Shown here piece after piece: positions 35,414-52,250 of a DNA stretch of 64,000 nucleotides. The notes beneath the pieces are model-generated. The model was not told the origin of the DNA. It did no database searches and saw only the letters and a list, made by a program, of their open reading frames with translations. This DNA comes from Corbicula japonica (taxonomy: Eukaryota > Mollusca > Bivalvia > Venerida > Cyrenidae). The position numbers and the translations under genes are program-made. How positions within the stretch are numbered: position 1 is the first letter of the stretch; the number at the start of each line of letters is the position of its first letter. Location: positions 1-64,000 of the forward strand of contig JAZAYU010000946.1 in NCBI GenBank assembly GCA_038501625.1, read 5' to 3'.

Positions 35414-35421
35414 GTTGAATC
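35414..35421. repeat. 8-bp target-site duplication, right (GTTGAATC)
   Basis: Matches the left duplication exactly. Confidence 0.92.
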
Positions 35422-36189
35422 ATATCCGCCCGGGTTTTTGGCAACAATTGCTACTCCTAGTAGAACATCAGTTCCGTTCTGTTCCGGAGCAACACTGTTT
35501 TCTGGCTAAAATCTGATAAATTTTTTTAACCGATTCTGATCACAAAAAGCAACGGTTCTAGTTTTCTTAAATATATAAAGCAAAACTTTGTCTGAGATGT
35601 CGAAATGTTTAGTAACGTTATTACACATATGATCTCTGTAGAGGAAGAACTTTCTCTCCCCAACCACCAAGTAAAAGCCTATAACGCATTGCCAGTTAAG
35701 GGCCGTCTACACTCGTCGTGCACTGTCACCGTTAACGAATAAAAATATCAAAATCTCTGTGACGGCAAAATGCAGTTACATACGTTAGGAAAAGTTAGAA
35801 TAATAAAGAAGAATAGCTAGACCTAAAAATCTCTAAAATTATTATTACATTAACTCACAAAAAAACTTAACACAAAACATTTTTAGTAAATCCCGAGTGA
35901 ATATAAAGATTTTGATAACAAATGATGTGACTTTTTTAAAAGAAATTTTAATTATGAAGAGAAAATTTAATGTTTGTCATATACGTGAACAGGAAGAGTC
36001 CAGGAAATTGAAGGTCAACCACACATTTACAAACACCTCATATTGTATACATTTATATGTAACTCACAAGGACACAACAAACTGTTGTCAGTATCATATA
36101 ACTCATCTAGGCATATAAAATGATGGTTTGTGTTGTTTAGTTGTTGTGTTTTATGTAAATGGAATTTTATGGAATTTCTATAACTATAC
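35422..36189. other. Unannotated spacer
   Basis: Nothing recognised. It contains a 73-codon open frame (35897-36118) without domain features. Confidence 0.5.
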
Positions 36190-36191
36190 TA

Positions 36192-36431
36192 GTGTCCAAA
36201 AGAAACGAAACCAAATTTTTTCAAAATGTGTTATTGCTAAGTGAAATGTTCATTTTAGACCCCACCCATATTACATTCTTGTCCTTATGAGTGTACACAA
36301 TTGATGCAATTGATTTTTTTAGTGTACGTGCTGTTGAAATGCCTCTAAAATGAAATATAATCTGAAATCTCTATATTTATTAATTGTATCGAATGTCTTT
36401 GCATACACGTGGTATCGTTTCTTTTGGACAC
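36192..36431. mobile_element. 240-bp Tc1/mariner-type MITE
   Basis: TA on both sides and TIRs GTGTCCAAAAGAAACGAAAC / GTGTCCAAAAGAAACGATAC. The GTCCAAAAG-type terminus is typical of the mariner group. The interior has no coding capacity. Confidence 0.85.
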
Positions 36432-38880
36432 TAGTTTAGTTTTTTCTTTACTGTTCCAACGTGTCTAACATATGCAAAATAAAGATACAGTGATAACATT
36501 AAAAAATATTATTTAGCAAAGTTTCACTTCACAGGATTTTGCCGTTTGAGAGATTTCTTATCTTTGTCCCTTCTGTATGGCCGTCTCTCATTTGCTCTCT
36601 CATATGAGGACACGCAAATTTAAAGTTCTCAATTCAAGAATCGTTCAGTGGTTGACATATAAGATTTTTATTCACCGCAATATTTCAAGTTTTCTGGTAT
36701 ATAGTCTTTTTGAAAAAAAAATAAGGCCATAAAGAAACATTAATATTGAGAATGCTTAAAACCTGGTAATATCAAATAACGATTCCCAGTCTCAGTTGGT
36801 AACATTTTACTTTTATTCTGTCTGCTTTTAGGCTGCTCCGAATGAGATTTGTTTTAACCCGCTGAAGTCAAATAATAAATTCATTTATCACATATCGCTT
36901 CTTATCTGGACATCCATTTAAATTTTGTCGAACATATAAGCAATTATGTCGAACGGTTGAGAAACATTATTTTGAAATTTTTTTGAAAAATTGAAGTAAA
37001 ATGTAGTATTTTCATAAAAACTTGAAACTGAACAGTAAGGTGTTGTGGGTTATATTTACTGAAACCACTTTTTGGACCAAAAGTGTTGACTTGTCCTTTT
37101 CTACTTACTATTATAAAATTTACAGCATTGTTGTAAAAATAAAAATGTACGCTTTGTCGTGGAATATTTCGCCGACATTTTAAATTGCAAAGAATTCGGT
37201 AATTATTGACTATGAGCTTTCTTGAAATATGAGGTGAATTAAAATCTAAGAGGATAACCATCAAGTTAACCGTAAAATGAGAACGTGAAAAAGGCTTGCA
37301 ACACATCAGAACGACTCCAATTTTTCCAAACCATTTACTAGTCTCAAGCCTTTGTGACTGACTCCCAATCACGATCATGATTATTTCATGATAATTTATT
37401 AATTAAATTATTGTTATTTGAACGATTACAGATAGTGACCAGTGTGGTTTAGAAAAAAAGAAAATCTGTTAAATTCTTAACAAAAAATTAAAAAAAAACG
37501 TGTTGCAAATAATAATAATAATTATAAGCAGAACAAAAATAACATAAGCTCTACGTCTTTCGATACTTATAGGTACCCAGTCCTCCAGCATCTGGAAGGT
37601 AAAGATAACGACATTCTTTACAACTTGCAATGGAGCAATGTAAACTATGTCCAGTTTTATAAGGGACTTAAATCTGACTACTAAAAGCAAAAAACATTTA
37701 ATGAGTAATTTACCATTGACATCGCTTTGCATTTCCATATATTAACGGATAATTTGCTATTTATGTGTAATTTATGCAAATCATTCAACTTTTTTCAAAA
37801 TATACATATGTACATCGGATATTATTGTTCATAAAAATTGTCAATTGCTGACAATTGTCAACTGAATAGAAAACATTGCACAAAGTCGTTCTAAAAAGGG
37901 CATAATTTTAATGTGATTTCACAAATATGCTCTGCTGTTTATATGAATTTATATGAACTTACTCTTTTACTCTTTTTTCCCGTTAATCTTTTAACAGTCA
38001 TCATAACCCTTATTGTTGTCGCATATGTCACTAAAGTGATGACTACCCTGGAATGGAAAGTGACTGTCAAAAAAGTAAACTCTTTACTCGTGCCATATTC
38101 CAAATTCAGCGGAACCCTAATTATAAGACCATTGACCACATGTCATCTAACCGAGCTTTGCCGTATACACTTACCTCCTGCCATATTTTCAGCAGAACCG
38201 TTTAACACGCATTGACCAAATGCCATCCTACTCGGCAATACCGTCATAACTAGCAAAGATTCATTTACAGTGGTGTGGGGTAAGTCTGCGCATTGCTCAA
38301 CTCTGTGCACCTGATGTGCATATATTTACAAAAACACTGATGTCAAAAGAACTGGCTGCAAACTGTGATTTTAATCAAGTAGGGCAAATTTTGTTAATTC
38401 TGATGGGTACATCTTGCTAGAACGTGTCTTGGAAGTAAAACACTATTCTAAAGTATCAAAATCATCAAATAAATTTGCTATAATACCCCCCCCCCCCCTT
38501 TTCCAAAACTACCTACTTTAGACAGTTGTGACCCCCAAAAATGGTTGCTATTTATATTGATCTCTTACTCAATATTCTTTTCAAAAGTTGTATAGCTTGG
38601 GAGAGTGGTATTTTGTACTTCAGCAGTACCATTTAACGTCAGTCCCGCGTGACATTCATCCGGACATTAATTGCCGTCATAACCAGCAAATACCCAGAGC
38701 TTGCTGTCATAAATCTCAGCATTGACTGCACGGGCAACTGGACGCATGAAACTTATAATTAAAAGGTATTAAGTCTTTGCTTTCTAATAAAACCTAACGC
38801 CATTCTAGCTATGATGACATTTTGCAACCTTTTGGAAATCAGTACTATATTTGTGTATGAATATGCATGTATAACGGCAA
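36432..38880. other. Unannotated region with a poly-C tract
   Basis: Several 60-140-codon frames, none recognisable. Poly-C at about 38487-38501. Words like CCGTCATAACNAGCAAA occur near 38241 and 38674. Confidence 0.45.

Positions 38881-38882
<2 letters not shown>

Positions 38883-38945
<63 letters not shown>
38883..38945. repeat. (TA)n microsatellite
   Basis: About 30 TA repeats abutting the foldback element. Confidence 0.95.
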
Positions 38946-38946
<1 letters not shown>

Positions 38947-39325
38947 TAAGAAATGTGGTAAGTTACGGGTCTAATTTCGATATTACACCTTTATGTGAGG
39001 TGCTATAAAGTAATGGGGTATATATGGTACCCCGTAATTTTCAATGCCATTTCTATGCATATTCGGACTTCTTAAGTACGATAAACTTTATTCCCGTAAC
39101 ACGGTTTATTATCGAAATTTATTTTCGGTCTATAAAAAAAAACCCGAAATTTTTTTTTATCATAAACCAAATTTTTATATTACAGCTTATAGTACTTACA
39201 AGGTCAGATAGTGCATAGAAATGACATTTAATTAGCGGGGTACCATATATACCCCGTAACTTTTATAGAACCACACATATAGGTATAATATCGAAGTAAG
39301 ACCCGTAACTTACCACATTTCTTAG
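38946..39325. mobile_element. 380-bp foldback MITE with about 115-bp arms in TA repeats
   Basis: Left arm 38946-39062 and right arm 39210-39325 are inverted copies, beginning CTAAGAAATGTGGTAAGTTA and including a GGGGTATATATGGTACCCC self-palindrome and CATTTCTATGCA at the inner edge. TA repeats lie on both sides, consistent with a TA target. The arm has the same order of words as the array head (CTAAGAGATCCGG, TTACGGGG, GGGGTG, ATAAAGCACCCC). Confidence 0.85.
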
Positions 39326-39382
39326 TATATATATACAACCCCTGATTAAGGTTTATTACAGAGACCCCATATCTGACGATAT

Positions 39383-39438
<56 letters not shown>
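39326..39438. repeat. TA tracts and TGACGATATTTCTGTATATA linker
   Basis: Short TA run, a unique 50 bp, then TGACGATATTTCTG directly followed by about 30 TA repeats. The same linker precedes the TA tract at 62862. Confidence 0.85.
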
Positions 39439-39444
<6 letters not shown>

Positions 39445-40177
39445 TGTGGCATTTATGGGGTGTCTATATAGAACCTAAATATGTGGTGCACTTTTAAGAC
39501 CCATATGTGTGGCATATATAATATATATAATGTATAACATTTCCAAAAGAGCTTATTTGTTGGTGTTGTTGTTGCTGAAGTAGGAAAAGTAGTAGTAGGT
39601 GCAGCAACAATAGCAGTAGTAGTTGTAGTAGTAGCAGTTGTAGTTGGATATTTCATTCCCATTTAAACCCAAATGCGAGGCATATATTATATTTATATAT
39701 ATTTGCCACATAAGTCGGTAGCAAATATAGATAGCAGTAGTTGCATTAGTATCAATTATCTAGAAGAATTATCTAGAAGAATATGGTTACCATATTGTTT
39801 ACTATCAATATATTTAATGTCAAGAATATTCATGTTTGTGGTCTTTTTTGTGTCAGAAGTTTCACAAGGAACTCGATCAGTATATAAGATCATCAGCCAA
39901 ATAAACACTAATTTACTAAATGGGCATCACTGTCAATAGAAATATTGTACATTTCTTATTATTGAATTAGTAGAAGTAGTAGTAATTGTTGTTATTGTTG
40001 TTGTTGCTGTTGACGTTGTTGTGATGTTTTTGTTATGGTCTACAGAACAACCGAGGCGTAAATGTGTATATATATATTTTCTCATTAATGAATAGCCCTG
40101 ACAATGTTTGGCATTTATATTAAATATACATAGCGAAGTTAATCAATTTTTTAAATCAAAGAGATTTGGTCAATTAT

Positions 40178-42907
<2,730 letters not shown>

Positions 42908-44847
42908 GGGGCATTTTTCTATATTAAACCATCACTGTGGGGTGTGAAAAAAGATGGTGTGTTTATAAAGCACCCCTTATTTCTGCGCTTATTTTTCATG
43001 TAGCAACTGATATAAAACATGATCTGGTGAAAAGAAATTTGAATGTACTAGTAGTAGTTATTGTAGTTATAATAGTAGTGAAAGTTGTTGTTGTTGTTGT
43101 TGTGGATGTTAATCAAAATATGTGCTTATTCCGATTTGTACCCACATATGAGGCATACATTTGTATATTTATGAATATGAATATCTTTATTGAACAAAAG
43201 GCCAATGCCTGTAAGTAAACGATAATATACATATTTACAATACCAAAAATGACACATGAAATGAAATGTTCAGTGGTCAGTGGCGGTCATATTAAATATA
43301 AAAAGTCGACATTAAAAAAGCATGGAAAATCATAGAAATGATATCAGATAATACAAACAAATTAAGTATATCATTTTCAATGTTAAGACTAAAATATAAA
43401 ATAGTCATTTTCTTGGAGTAAAGTGACTGTAGTTTAATATAACAATTCATTTCGATGTCAATGTGAATTGCCAGATTCAAATTAATTTATTGATCCTCGC
43501 ATGAAAACAGTGCAATAAATTTTGGAATGTTTGGTCTTTTGCGAAAATATGGTTTTATGCGAGGGATGATCCAAAATAACGTAGACTTTTGTCATTGCAT
43601 ATTAATTTGAAACACGTTCGCAATAAATTATATACTCAATTAAATCAGAACACAAACGTAACAAACTGAGCTAAACTATTCATATATTTAATCGATTTCA
43701 AAAGCGCGTCGCGTATTTGAATAACCATGGTAACACGTAGGCGGCGCACGCCGTTGCCATTATACCTTACACGCATATACCTGTCAATAAAAACAAAACT
43801 ACTAGTGGAAAAAGAGCCAAACTTCTCAACGTCAAAGCACGGTATACAAATGATGTCATGCCGAAATTTTACGTCATTCTGACTATGCGATTTAAAAACA
43901 GTCAATATTTAAGAGAGCTATCACCAACGTTAAAACGTCAGAAATGTCGCTATCAGATCGCCCGGAAATACGCGCTATTATAAAATTCAGTCATGTTCTT
44001 TGAAAATCACCTCACGAAAAGCTAAAATAATTTAGCAGACGCAAATGAAAACTTCCGTTAGCCGAGCACTAGTCTTTAAGTGGTACCAGTGTTTTTTTTA
44101 CGGTCAGAAGAGCCATTAAATAGGCCTAGGGAAAGGAAAAAGAAAAAAATCGGCGTCACGTCAGTGACGTCAAGCCGGGAGGCAATCGAAGCGGTCTAAT
44201 GTCTAACTATTGTGGCGCTTTTCGACCTATTCTAGGCTTGATGAGGTACCGTGCAACGGATATTGCTGGACAAATGACATATCTTTATAAAGTTCACATT
44301 CGAGTGAGAAATGAAATTCTTCTTCTAAACTATAACATAAAATGCATTTGCGTTCATTTCGAGGTATCGCTTGCGGTTTATGCCACCGTCTTGTTTCTAT
44401 CGCAAGTCTGTGCAAAGATAATCTTAATCTTGTCATCGCTGATCTATATTTTTAAATTTTAACTTGTACTCAATAATTTGAGAAATTAAAGTTTGCAAAA
44501 AGTCTAAATGTTGAGGCTCTAGTCGATGTATTCAATTCTGCCATCCAGTTTTCAGCCAAAATATCTTTCAGTCTTTGGTTCACTAATGATATAAAATATT
44601 CTCGTTTCCAACTTCTTGAAACAACCATGAATAATTCAAGCCTAAATTATAAAGAAAGAATTTATCCGTTTTTACCCAATTTGAAATATCATCATTTCTT
44701 TCGATATCGCTTAACATCATGTTATATGTTTGTTTAAAACGTTTAGCACTAGCACATTTAATTGTATATGCCCTATCAATTACAAGCCCTGACTACGTTT
44801 ATATTTTATACATATAGCGAAGGTAACTAAGAGATCCGGTCGATTAT
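42908..44847 (+). repeat. Array B unit 3, with mariner fragment
   Basis: Counterpart of 25171-27111. Confidence 0.88.
43559..44279 (+). mobile_element. Mariner-like fragment (copy B)
   Basis: Same insertion point and ends as 25822-26543, with a few substitutions and one-base indels. It has the same broken transposase N-terminus, starting about 43945. No independent information on function. Confidence 0.65.
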
Positions 44848-46073
44848 GGGGCATTTTTCTATATTAAACCATCACTGTGGGGTGTGAAAAAAGATGGTGT
44901 GTTTATAAAGCACCCCTTATTTCTGCGCTTATTCGTCATGTAGACAATGATGTAAAACATGATCTGGTGAAAAAAAACACAACTTTGAATGTACTAGTAG
45001 TAGTAATTGTAGTTATAATAGTAGTGGAAGTTGTTGTTGTTGTTGTTGTGGATGTTAATCACAATATGTGCTTATTACGATTTGTACCCACATATGAGGA
45101 ATACATTTGTATATTTATGAATATGAATATCTTTATTGAACAAAAGGCCAACGCCTGTAAGTAGACGATAATATACATATTTACAATACCAAAAATGACA
45201 CATGAAATGAAATGGTCAGTGGTCAGTGGCGGTCATATTAAATATAAAAAGTCGACATTAACAAAGCCTGGAAAATCATAGAAATGATATCAGATAATAC
45301 AAACAAATCAAGTATATCATTTTCAATGTTAAGACTAAAATATAAAATAGTCATTTTCTTGGAGTAAAGAGACTTTAGTTTAAGATAACAATTCATTTCG
45401 ATGTCAATGTGAATTGCCAGATTCAAATTAATTGATTGGTCCTGGCATGAAAACAGTTCAACTAATTTTGGAATGTTTGGTCTTTTGCAGAAATATGGTT
45501 TTATCGATCTTTATAAAGTTCACATTTGAGTGAGAAATGAAATTCGTCTTCTAAACTATAACATGAAATGGATTTGCGTTCAATTCGTGGTAATGCTTGC
45601 AGTTTATGCCACCGTCTTGTTTCTATCGCTAGTCTGTGCAAAGATAATCTTAATCTTGCCATCGCTGATCTATAGTTTTGAATTTTAACTTGTACTCAAT
45701 ATTTTGAGAAATTAAAGTTTGCAAAAAGTTTAAATGGTGAGGCTCCAGTCGATGTATTCAATTCTGCCATCCAGATATGAGTAAAAATATCGTTCAGTCT
45801 TTGCTTCACGAATGATATAAAATATTATCGTTTCCAACTTCTTGAAACCACCATGCATAATTAAAGCCTAAAATATAAAGAATGAATCTACCCGTTTTTA
45901 CCCAATTTGAAATATCATCATTTCTTTCGATATCGCTTAACATCATGTTGTATGTTTGTTTAATAAGTTTAGCACTAACACATTTAATAATATATGCCCT
46001 ATCAATTAAAAGCCCTGACTACGTTTATATTTTATACATATAGCGAAAGTAACTAAGAGATCCGGTCGATTAC
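44848..46073 (+). repeat. Array B unit 4
   Basis: Counterpart of 27112-28346. Confidence 0.9.
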
Positions 46074-47298
46074 GGGGCATTTTTCTATATTAAACCATCA
46101 CTGTGGGGTGTGAAAAAAAGATGGTGTGTTTATAAAGCACCCCTTATTTCGGCGCTTATTTTTCTTGTAGCAAATGATGTAAAACATGATCTGGTGAAAA
46201 AAAAACTTTGAATGTAATAGTAGTAGTTATTGTAGTTATAATAGTAGTGGACGTTGTTGTTGTTGTTGTTGTTGTGGATGTTAATCAAAATATGTGCTTA
46301 TTCCGATTTGTACCCACATATGAGGCATACATTGTATATTTATGAATATGAAAATCTTTATTGAACAAAAGGCCAATGATGAGAGTAGACTATAATATAC
46401 ATATTTACAATACAAAAAATGACACATGAAATGAAACGGTCAGTGGTCAGTGGTCAGTGGCGGTCATAATAAATATTAAAAGTCGACATTAACAAAGCCT
46501 GGAAAAGCATAGAAATGATATCAGATAATACAAACAAATCAAGTATATCATTTTCAATGTTAAAACTAAAATATAAATAGTCCTTTTCTTGGAGTAAAGT
46601 GACTGTAGTTTAATATAACAATTCATTTCGATGTCAATGTGAATTGCCAGATTCAAATTAGGTAATTGGTCCAAGCATGAAAACAGTTCAATAAATTTTG
46701 GAATGTTTGGTCTTTTGCGTAAATTAGGTTTAATAGATCTTTATCAAGTTCACATTCGAGTGAGAAATGAAATTCGTCTTCTAAAGTATAACATAAAATG
46801 CATTTGCGTTCATTTCGAGGTATTGCTTTTAGTTTATGCCACCGTCTTATTTCTATCGCTAGTCTGTGCAAAGATAATCTTGTCATCACTGATCTAAAGT
46901 TTTTAATTTTAACTTGTACTCAATATTTTGAGAAATTAAAGTTTGCAAAAAGTCTAAATGTTAAGGCTCTAGTCGATGTATTCAATTCTGCCATCCAGTT
47001 TTGAGTACAAATATTTTTCAGTCTTTGCTTCACTAATGATATAAAAACATTTTCGTTTCCAACTTCTTGAAACAACCATGCATAATTCAAGCCTAAAATA
47101 TAAAGAATGAATCTACCCGTTTTTACCCAATTTGAAATATCATCATTTCTTTCGATATCACCTAACATCATGTTATATGTTTGTTTAGTAAGTTTAACAC
47201 TAGCACATTTAATAATATATGCCATATCAATTAAAAGCCCCGACTATGTTTATATGTTATACACATAGCGAAGTTTACTAAGAGATCCGGTCGATTAC
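46074..47298 (+). repeat. Array B unit 5, empty of the 830-bp element
   Basis: Counterpart of 28347-30403. GTAAGTTTAACACTAGCACA at about 47189 is the intact pre-insertion site. Confidence 0.92.
46653..47215 (-). pseudogene. LINE ORF2 C-terminus within array unit 5 (copy B)
   Basis: Same LINE tail as 28926-29475 and the longest uninterrupted version, since no element breaks it. Minus-strand order: LTKQTYNMMLGDIERNDDIS, NWVKTGRFILYILGLNYAWL, KQRLKNICTQNWMAEL, then after a stop or shift RLSLHRLAIEIRRWHKLK and CILCYTLEDEFHFSLEC. A further in-register stretch lies at 46489-46674 (LNLAIHIDIEMNCYIKL), which fits the usual LINE C-terminal pattern after the knuckle. Confidence 0.85.
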
Positions 47299-48509
47299 GG
47301 GGCATTTTTCTATATTAAACCATTACTGTGGGGTGTGAAAAAAACATGGTGTGTTTATAAAGGACCCCTTATTTCTGCGCTTATTTTTCATGTAGCAAAT
47401 GATATAAAACGTGATATGGTAAAACAACTTTGAATGTACTAGTAGTAGTAATTGTAGCTATAATAGTAGTGGAAGTTGTTGTTGTTGTTGTTAATCAAAA
47501 TATGTGCTTATTCCGATTTTAACCCACATATGAGGCATACATTTGTATATTTATAAATATGAATATCTATATTGAACAAAAGGCCAATGCCTAAAATGAG
47601 ACTAAAATATACATAATTACAATACCAATAATGGCACATGAAAGGAAATGGTCAGTGGTCATTGGCGGTCATATGAAACATAAAAAGTCGACATTAACAA
47701 AGCCTGGAAAATCATAGAAATGATATCAGATAATACAAACAAATCGAGTATATCATTTTCATTCTTAGGACTAAAATATAAAATAGTCCTTTTCTTGGAG
47801 TAAAGTGACTTTACTTTAATATAAAAATTCATTTCCATGTCAATGTGAATTGCCAGATTCAAATTAATTGATTGATCCTGGCATGAAAACAGTTCAATAA
47901 ATTTTGGAAAGTTTGGTCTTTCGCGAAAATATGGTTTTATAGAACTTTATCAGGTTCACACTCGAGTGAGAAATGAAATTCGTCTTCTAAAGTATAACAT
48001 AAAATGCGTTTGCGTTCATTTTGAGGTATTGCTTGCGGTTTATGCCACCGTCTTGTTTCTATCGCTAGTCTGTGCAAAGATAATCTTAATCTTGTCATCA
48101 CTGATCTATATTTTTGAATTGTAACTTGTACTCAATATTTTGAGAAATTAAAGTTTGTAAAAAGTCTAAATGTTGAGGCTCTAGTCAATGTATTCAATTC
48201 TGCCATCCAGATATGAGTAAAAATATCGTTCAGTCTTTGCTTCACGAATGATATAAAATATTATCGTTTCCAACTTCTTGAAACCACCATGCATAATTAA
48301 AGCCTAAAATATAAAGAATGAATCTACCCGTTTTTACCCAATTTGAAATATCATCATTTCTTTCGATATCGCTTAACATCATGTTGTATGTTTGTTTAAT
48401 AACTTCAACACCAGCACATTTAATAATATATTCCCTATCAATTAAAAGCCCTGACTCCGTTTATATTTTATACACATAGCGAAGGTAACTAAGAGATCCG
48501 GTCGATTAC
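47299..48509 (+). repeat. Array B unit 6
   Basis: Counterpart of 30404-31613, sharing the GGACCCC head variant. Confidence 0.9.
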
Positions 48510-49738
48510 GGGGCATTTTTCTATATTAAACCATTACTGTGGGGTGTGAAAAAAAGATGGTGTGTATATAAAGCACCCTTACTTCTGGGCTTATTTTTCA
48601 TGTAGCAAATGATATAAGACATGATCTGGTGAAAAAAAAACTTTGAATGTACTAGTAGTAGTAATTGTAGTTATAATAGTAGTCGAATTTGTTTTTGTTG
48701 TTGCTGTTGTTGATGTTAATAAAAATATGTGCTTATTCCGATTTGTACCCACATATGAGGTATACATTTGTTTATTTATGTATATGAATATCTATATTGA
48801 ACAAAAGGCCAATGCCTGTGAGTACACTATAATTTACATATTTACAATACCGAAAATGACACATGAAATGAAATGGTCAGTGGTCAGTGGCGGTCATATT
48901 AACCATAAAAAGTCTACATTAACAAAGCCTGGAAAATCATAGAAATGATTTCAGATAATACAAACCAATCAAGTATACCATTTTCCATGTTAAGACTAAA
49001 ATATAAAATAGTCCTTTTCTTGGAGTAGAGAGACTTTAGTTTAATATATAAATTCATTGCGATGTCAATGTGAATTGCCAGATTCAAATTTATTGATTGG
49101 TCCTGGCATGAAAACAGTTCAATAAATTTTGGAATGTTTGGTCTTTTGCAGAAATATGGTTTTATAGATCTTTATAAAGTTCACATTCGAGTGAGAAATG
49201 AAATTCGTCTTCTAAACTATAACATAAAATGCATTTGCGTTCAGTTCGAGGTATTTCTTGCGGTTTATGCCACCGTCTTGTTTCTATCGCTAGTCTGTGC
49301 AAAGATAATCTTAATCTTGTCATCACTGATCTATATTTTTGAATTGTAACTTGTACTCAATATTTTGAGAAATTAAAGTTTGTAAAAAGTCTAAATGTTG
49401 AGGCTCTTAGTCGATGTATTCAATTCTGCCATCCAGTTTTCAGCCAAAATATCTTTCAGTCTTTGCTTCACTAATGATATAAAAATATTCTCGTTCCCAC
49501 CTTCTTGAAACAGCCATGCATAATTCAAGCCTAAATTATAAAGAAAGAATTTATCCGTTTTTACCCAATTTGAAATATCATAATTTCTTTCGATATCGCT
49601 TAACATCATGTTATATATGTTTGTTTAATAAGTTTAACACTAGCACATTTAATAATATATGCCCTATCAAATAAAAGCCCTGACTACGTTTATATTTTAT
49701 ACACCTAGCGAAGGTAACTAAGAGATCCGGTCGATTAC
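48510..49738 (+). repeat. Array B unit 7
   Basis: Counterpart of the gap-cut unit 31614-32291, complete here. Its right half shows what the gap in copy A should contain. Confidence 0.9.
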
Positions 49739-49995
49739 GGGGCATTTTTCTATATTAAACGATTACTGTGGGGTGTGAAAAAAGATGGTGTGTTTTTAAA
49801 ACACCCCTTATTTCTGCGCTTATTTAATTTTTCATGTAAAAAATGATATAAGACATGATCTGGTGAAAAAAACTTTGAATGTACATGTACTAGTAGTAGT
49901 AATTGTTGTTATTATAGTAGTGGAAGTTGTTGTTGTTGTTGTTGTTGTTGTTGAAGTAGAAGCAGAAGTAAGAGTAGTAGCAGCAACACCTAGCG
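49739..49995 (+). repeat. Array B unit 8, head only
   Basis: Head GGGGCATTTTTC...ACACCCC, TAG and TTG tracts to about 49965, ending in GAAGTAGAAGCAGAAGTAAG. No LINE tail. This is the right boundary of the array. Confidence 0.88.
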
Positions 49996-50101
49996 AGCGT
50001 TAACGGTAACGAGCGCATTGTTAAGACAGTTAACCGAAACTCACACAACCATATAGAGGCTAAACAATTCTTGCGGAAGTTGACACAGGTTAAATAGAAA
50101 G

Positions 50102-50245
50102 GTGAAATATGCATATCAGGAATCGCCACATTCAGAAAAAACAGCCACCCCACACAGTCAAGAAGAAGAGAGAGGGAGAGAGAATGGTTAATAAAACAAT
50201 CAGTTTCAAAAAAGACACCACTAACAATAAACAAAATGAGAACCC
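50102..50245 (+). repeat. Repeat R, partial copy (head)
   Basis: CATATCAGGAATCGCCACAT, CCACCCCACACAGTCAAGAA, a GAGAGAGGGAGAGAG tract, GGTTAATAAAACAATCAGTT. It corresponds to 5405-5530 and stops before the core hairpin. Confidence 0.78.
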
Positions 50246-51082
50246 GTATCGTCCCTTTACCATGCGTAGTGAGCCCGTTTCGTCATCATTATATAAGAAT
50301 GTGATACCGAGGTCAATGTATCACAGATCAGGGTCCAAAACATGACAAATGCATTGACGAATGGTCGCTTTTTCATTGCAAGTCTTCTTATTTATTAAGA
50401 TAAAACTCGATCCAAAAATTAAGGTTAATAAGCTTCTACATTGTTTCAAATCTAATATCATCGCAATAGACACAAACCGCCGTAGGCGTAGCGATTGTTG
50501 TTTCATTTGATTGTTGACATGGGGAAAAAGCAGTAATGATGCGTTGAATCAGTGATAAAATGTAGTGATCGGAAGTTGGACATAATAAATCAAACCAGCC
50601 AGCTAGCAGGATTAGGGTCCATTTATTTTAACGCGAAAACGGTTTTTAATTGTACACAACGTTGTCAAAACTAGTCACAATATGTTAAATCACCGTATGA
50701 AATGAAAAAAATCCAATTTCCAGCCAGCCACGAAAACGTGTTTGACGAGCGTCGTTGACGTCACTGCAGAAAACTTGCATTGATAGCTAACTTTGAAAGT
50801 AAATATCTAAACAACTATTGGATTAATAAAATTAATAATAATTGCGGATTCATGCTGGGGTCATCGTCAATAAATACCCTACCAAATTTCATTAAAAAAT
50901 TCGAAAATTCGTACCTTAAGATGCATTTGCTCTGCCAAACAAACAGCTGTTACAAGTTTAAATTTAAACACAACAAAGTTTCTTGACCATAAATGAAATT
51001 CGGTAATTGAATAATTCTACATTTGCAAGAAAAAAAGACTTCAACCCTTTACTGCATTGAAACACCTTTATTGCATGAGTGA
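50246..51082. other. Unannotated region with one CRE octamer
   Basis: TGACGTCA at 50756-50763. Open frames are unconvincing. Confidence 0.4.
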
Positions 51083-51215
51083 ACAGAGTAGATAGATCTA
51101 GATCAGACGACAGATCCTTGCAATCTAATGAGGATCGAAATTGCTTTTCACATTCATTAGATTATTTCTGATAAAACATCCATGCCAGATGATCTGGATC
51201 TACATTGGTCGCACA
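51083..51215. repeat. Dispersed palindrome TGTAGATCCAGATCAG, copy 4 (diverged)
   Basis: GTAGATAGATCTAGATCAGA against GATGATCTGGATCTACATTG, with the internal CATTCATTAGATTATTTCTG block also seen at 14720. Confidence 0.7.
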
Positions 51216-51580
51216 TATTTTCAAATAAGTATATATGGAGAAAATGGTGAATAATATTTTACACTCTGAAATATTTTAAATTCTTACCATTATATCGAAA
51301 GGTTTTTGTAATATCATGATCCTTTAGAATGGATGTTGGAACAGGCATATTGTCGGCAAAAGAAATGACAACGGGCTTTTCCACAGCCGCTAGTGGGTAA
51401 AACATACATGTTCGTCGATCTCAAGACAAAACGTTGTGCACAGTTTAAAGTTTTGTGAGGCTTTAGTAGACAAGTCTTGGACCGATTGTTTTCTAACGCA
51501 CAATAAAAACAATCTGAAGAAAGACTTTTATTATAGCGAAGTGCAAGATATGAGCAAATTCTATTAGAATCATTCAGTGG
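51216..51580. other. Unannotated spacer
   Basis: Nothing recognised. Confidence 0.5.
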
Positions 51581-51581
51581 T

Positions 51582-52250
<669 letters not shown>

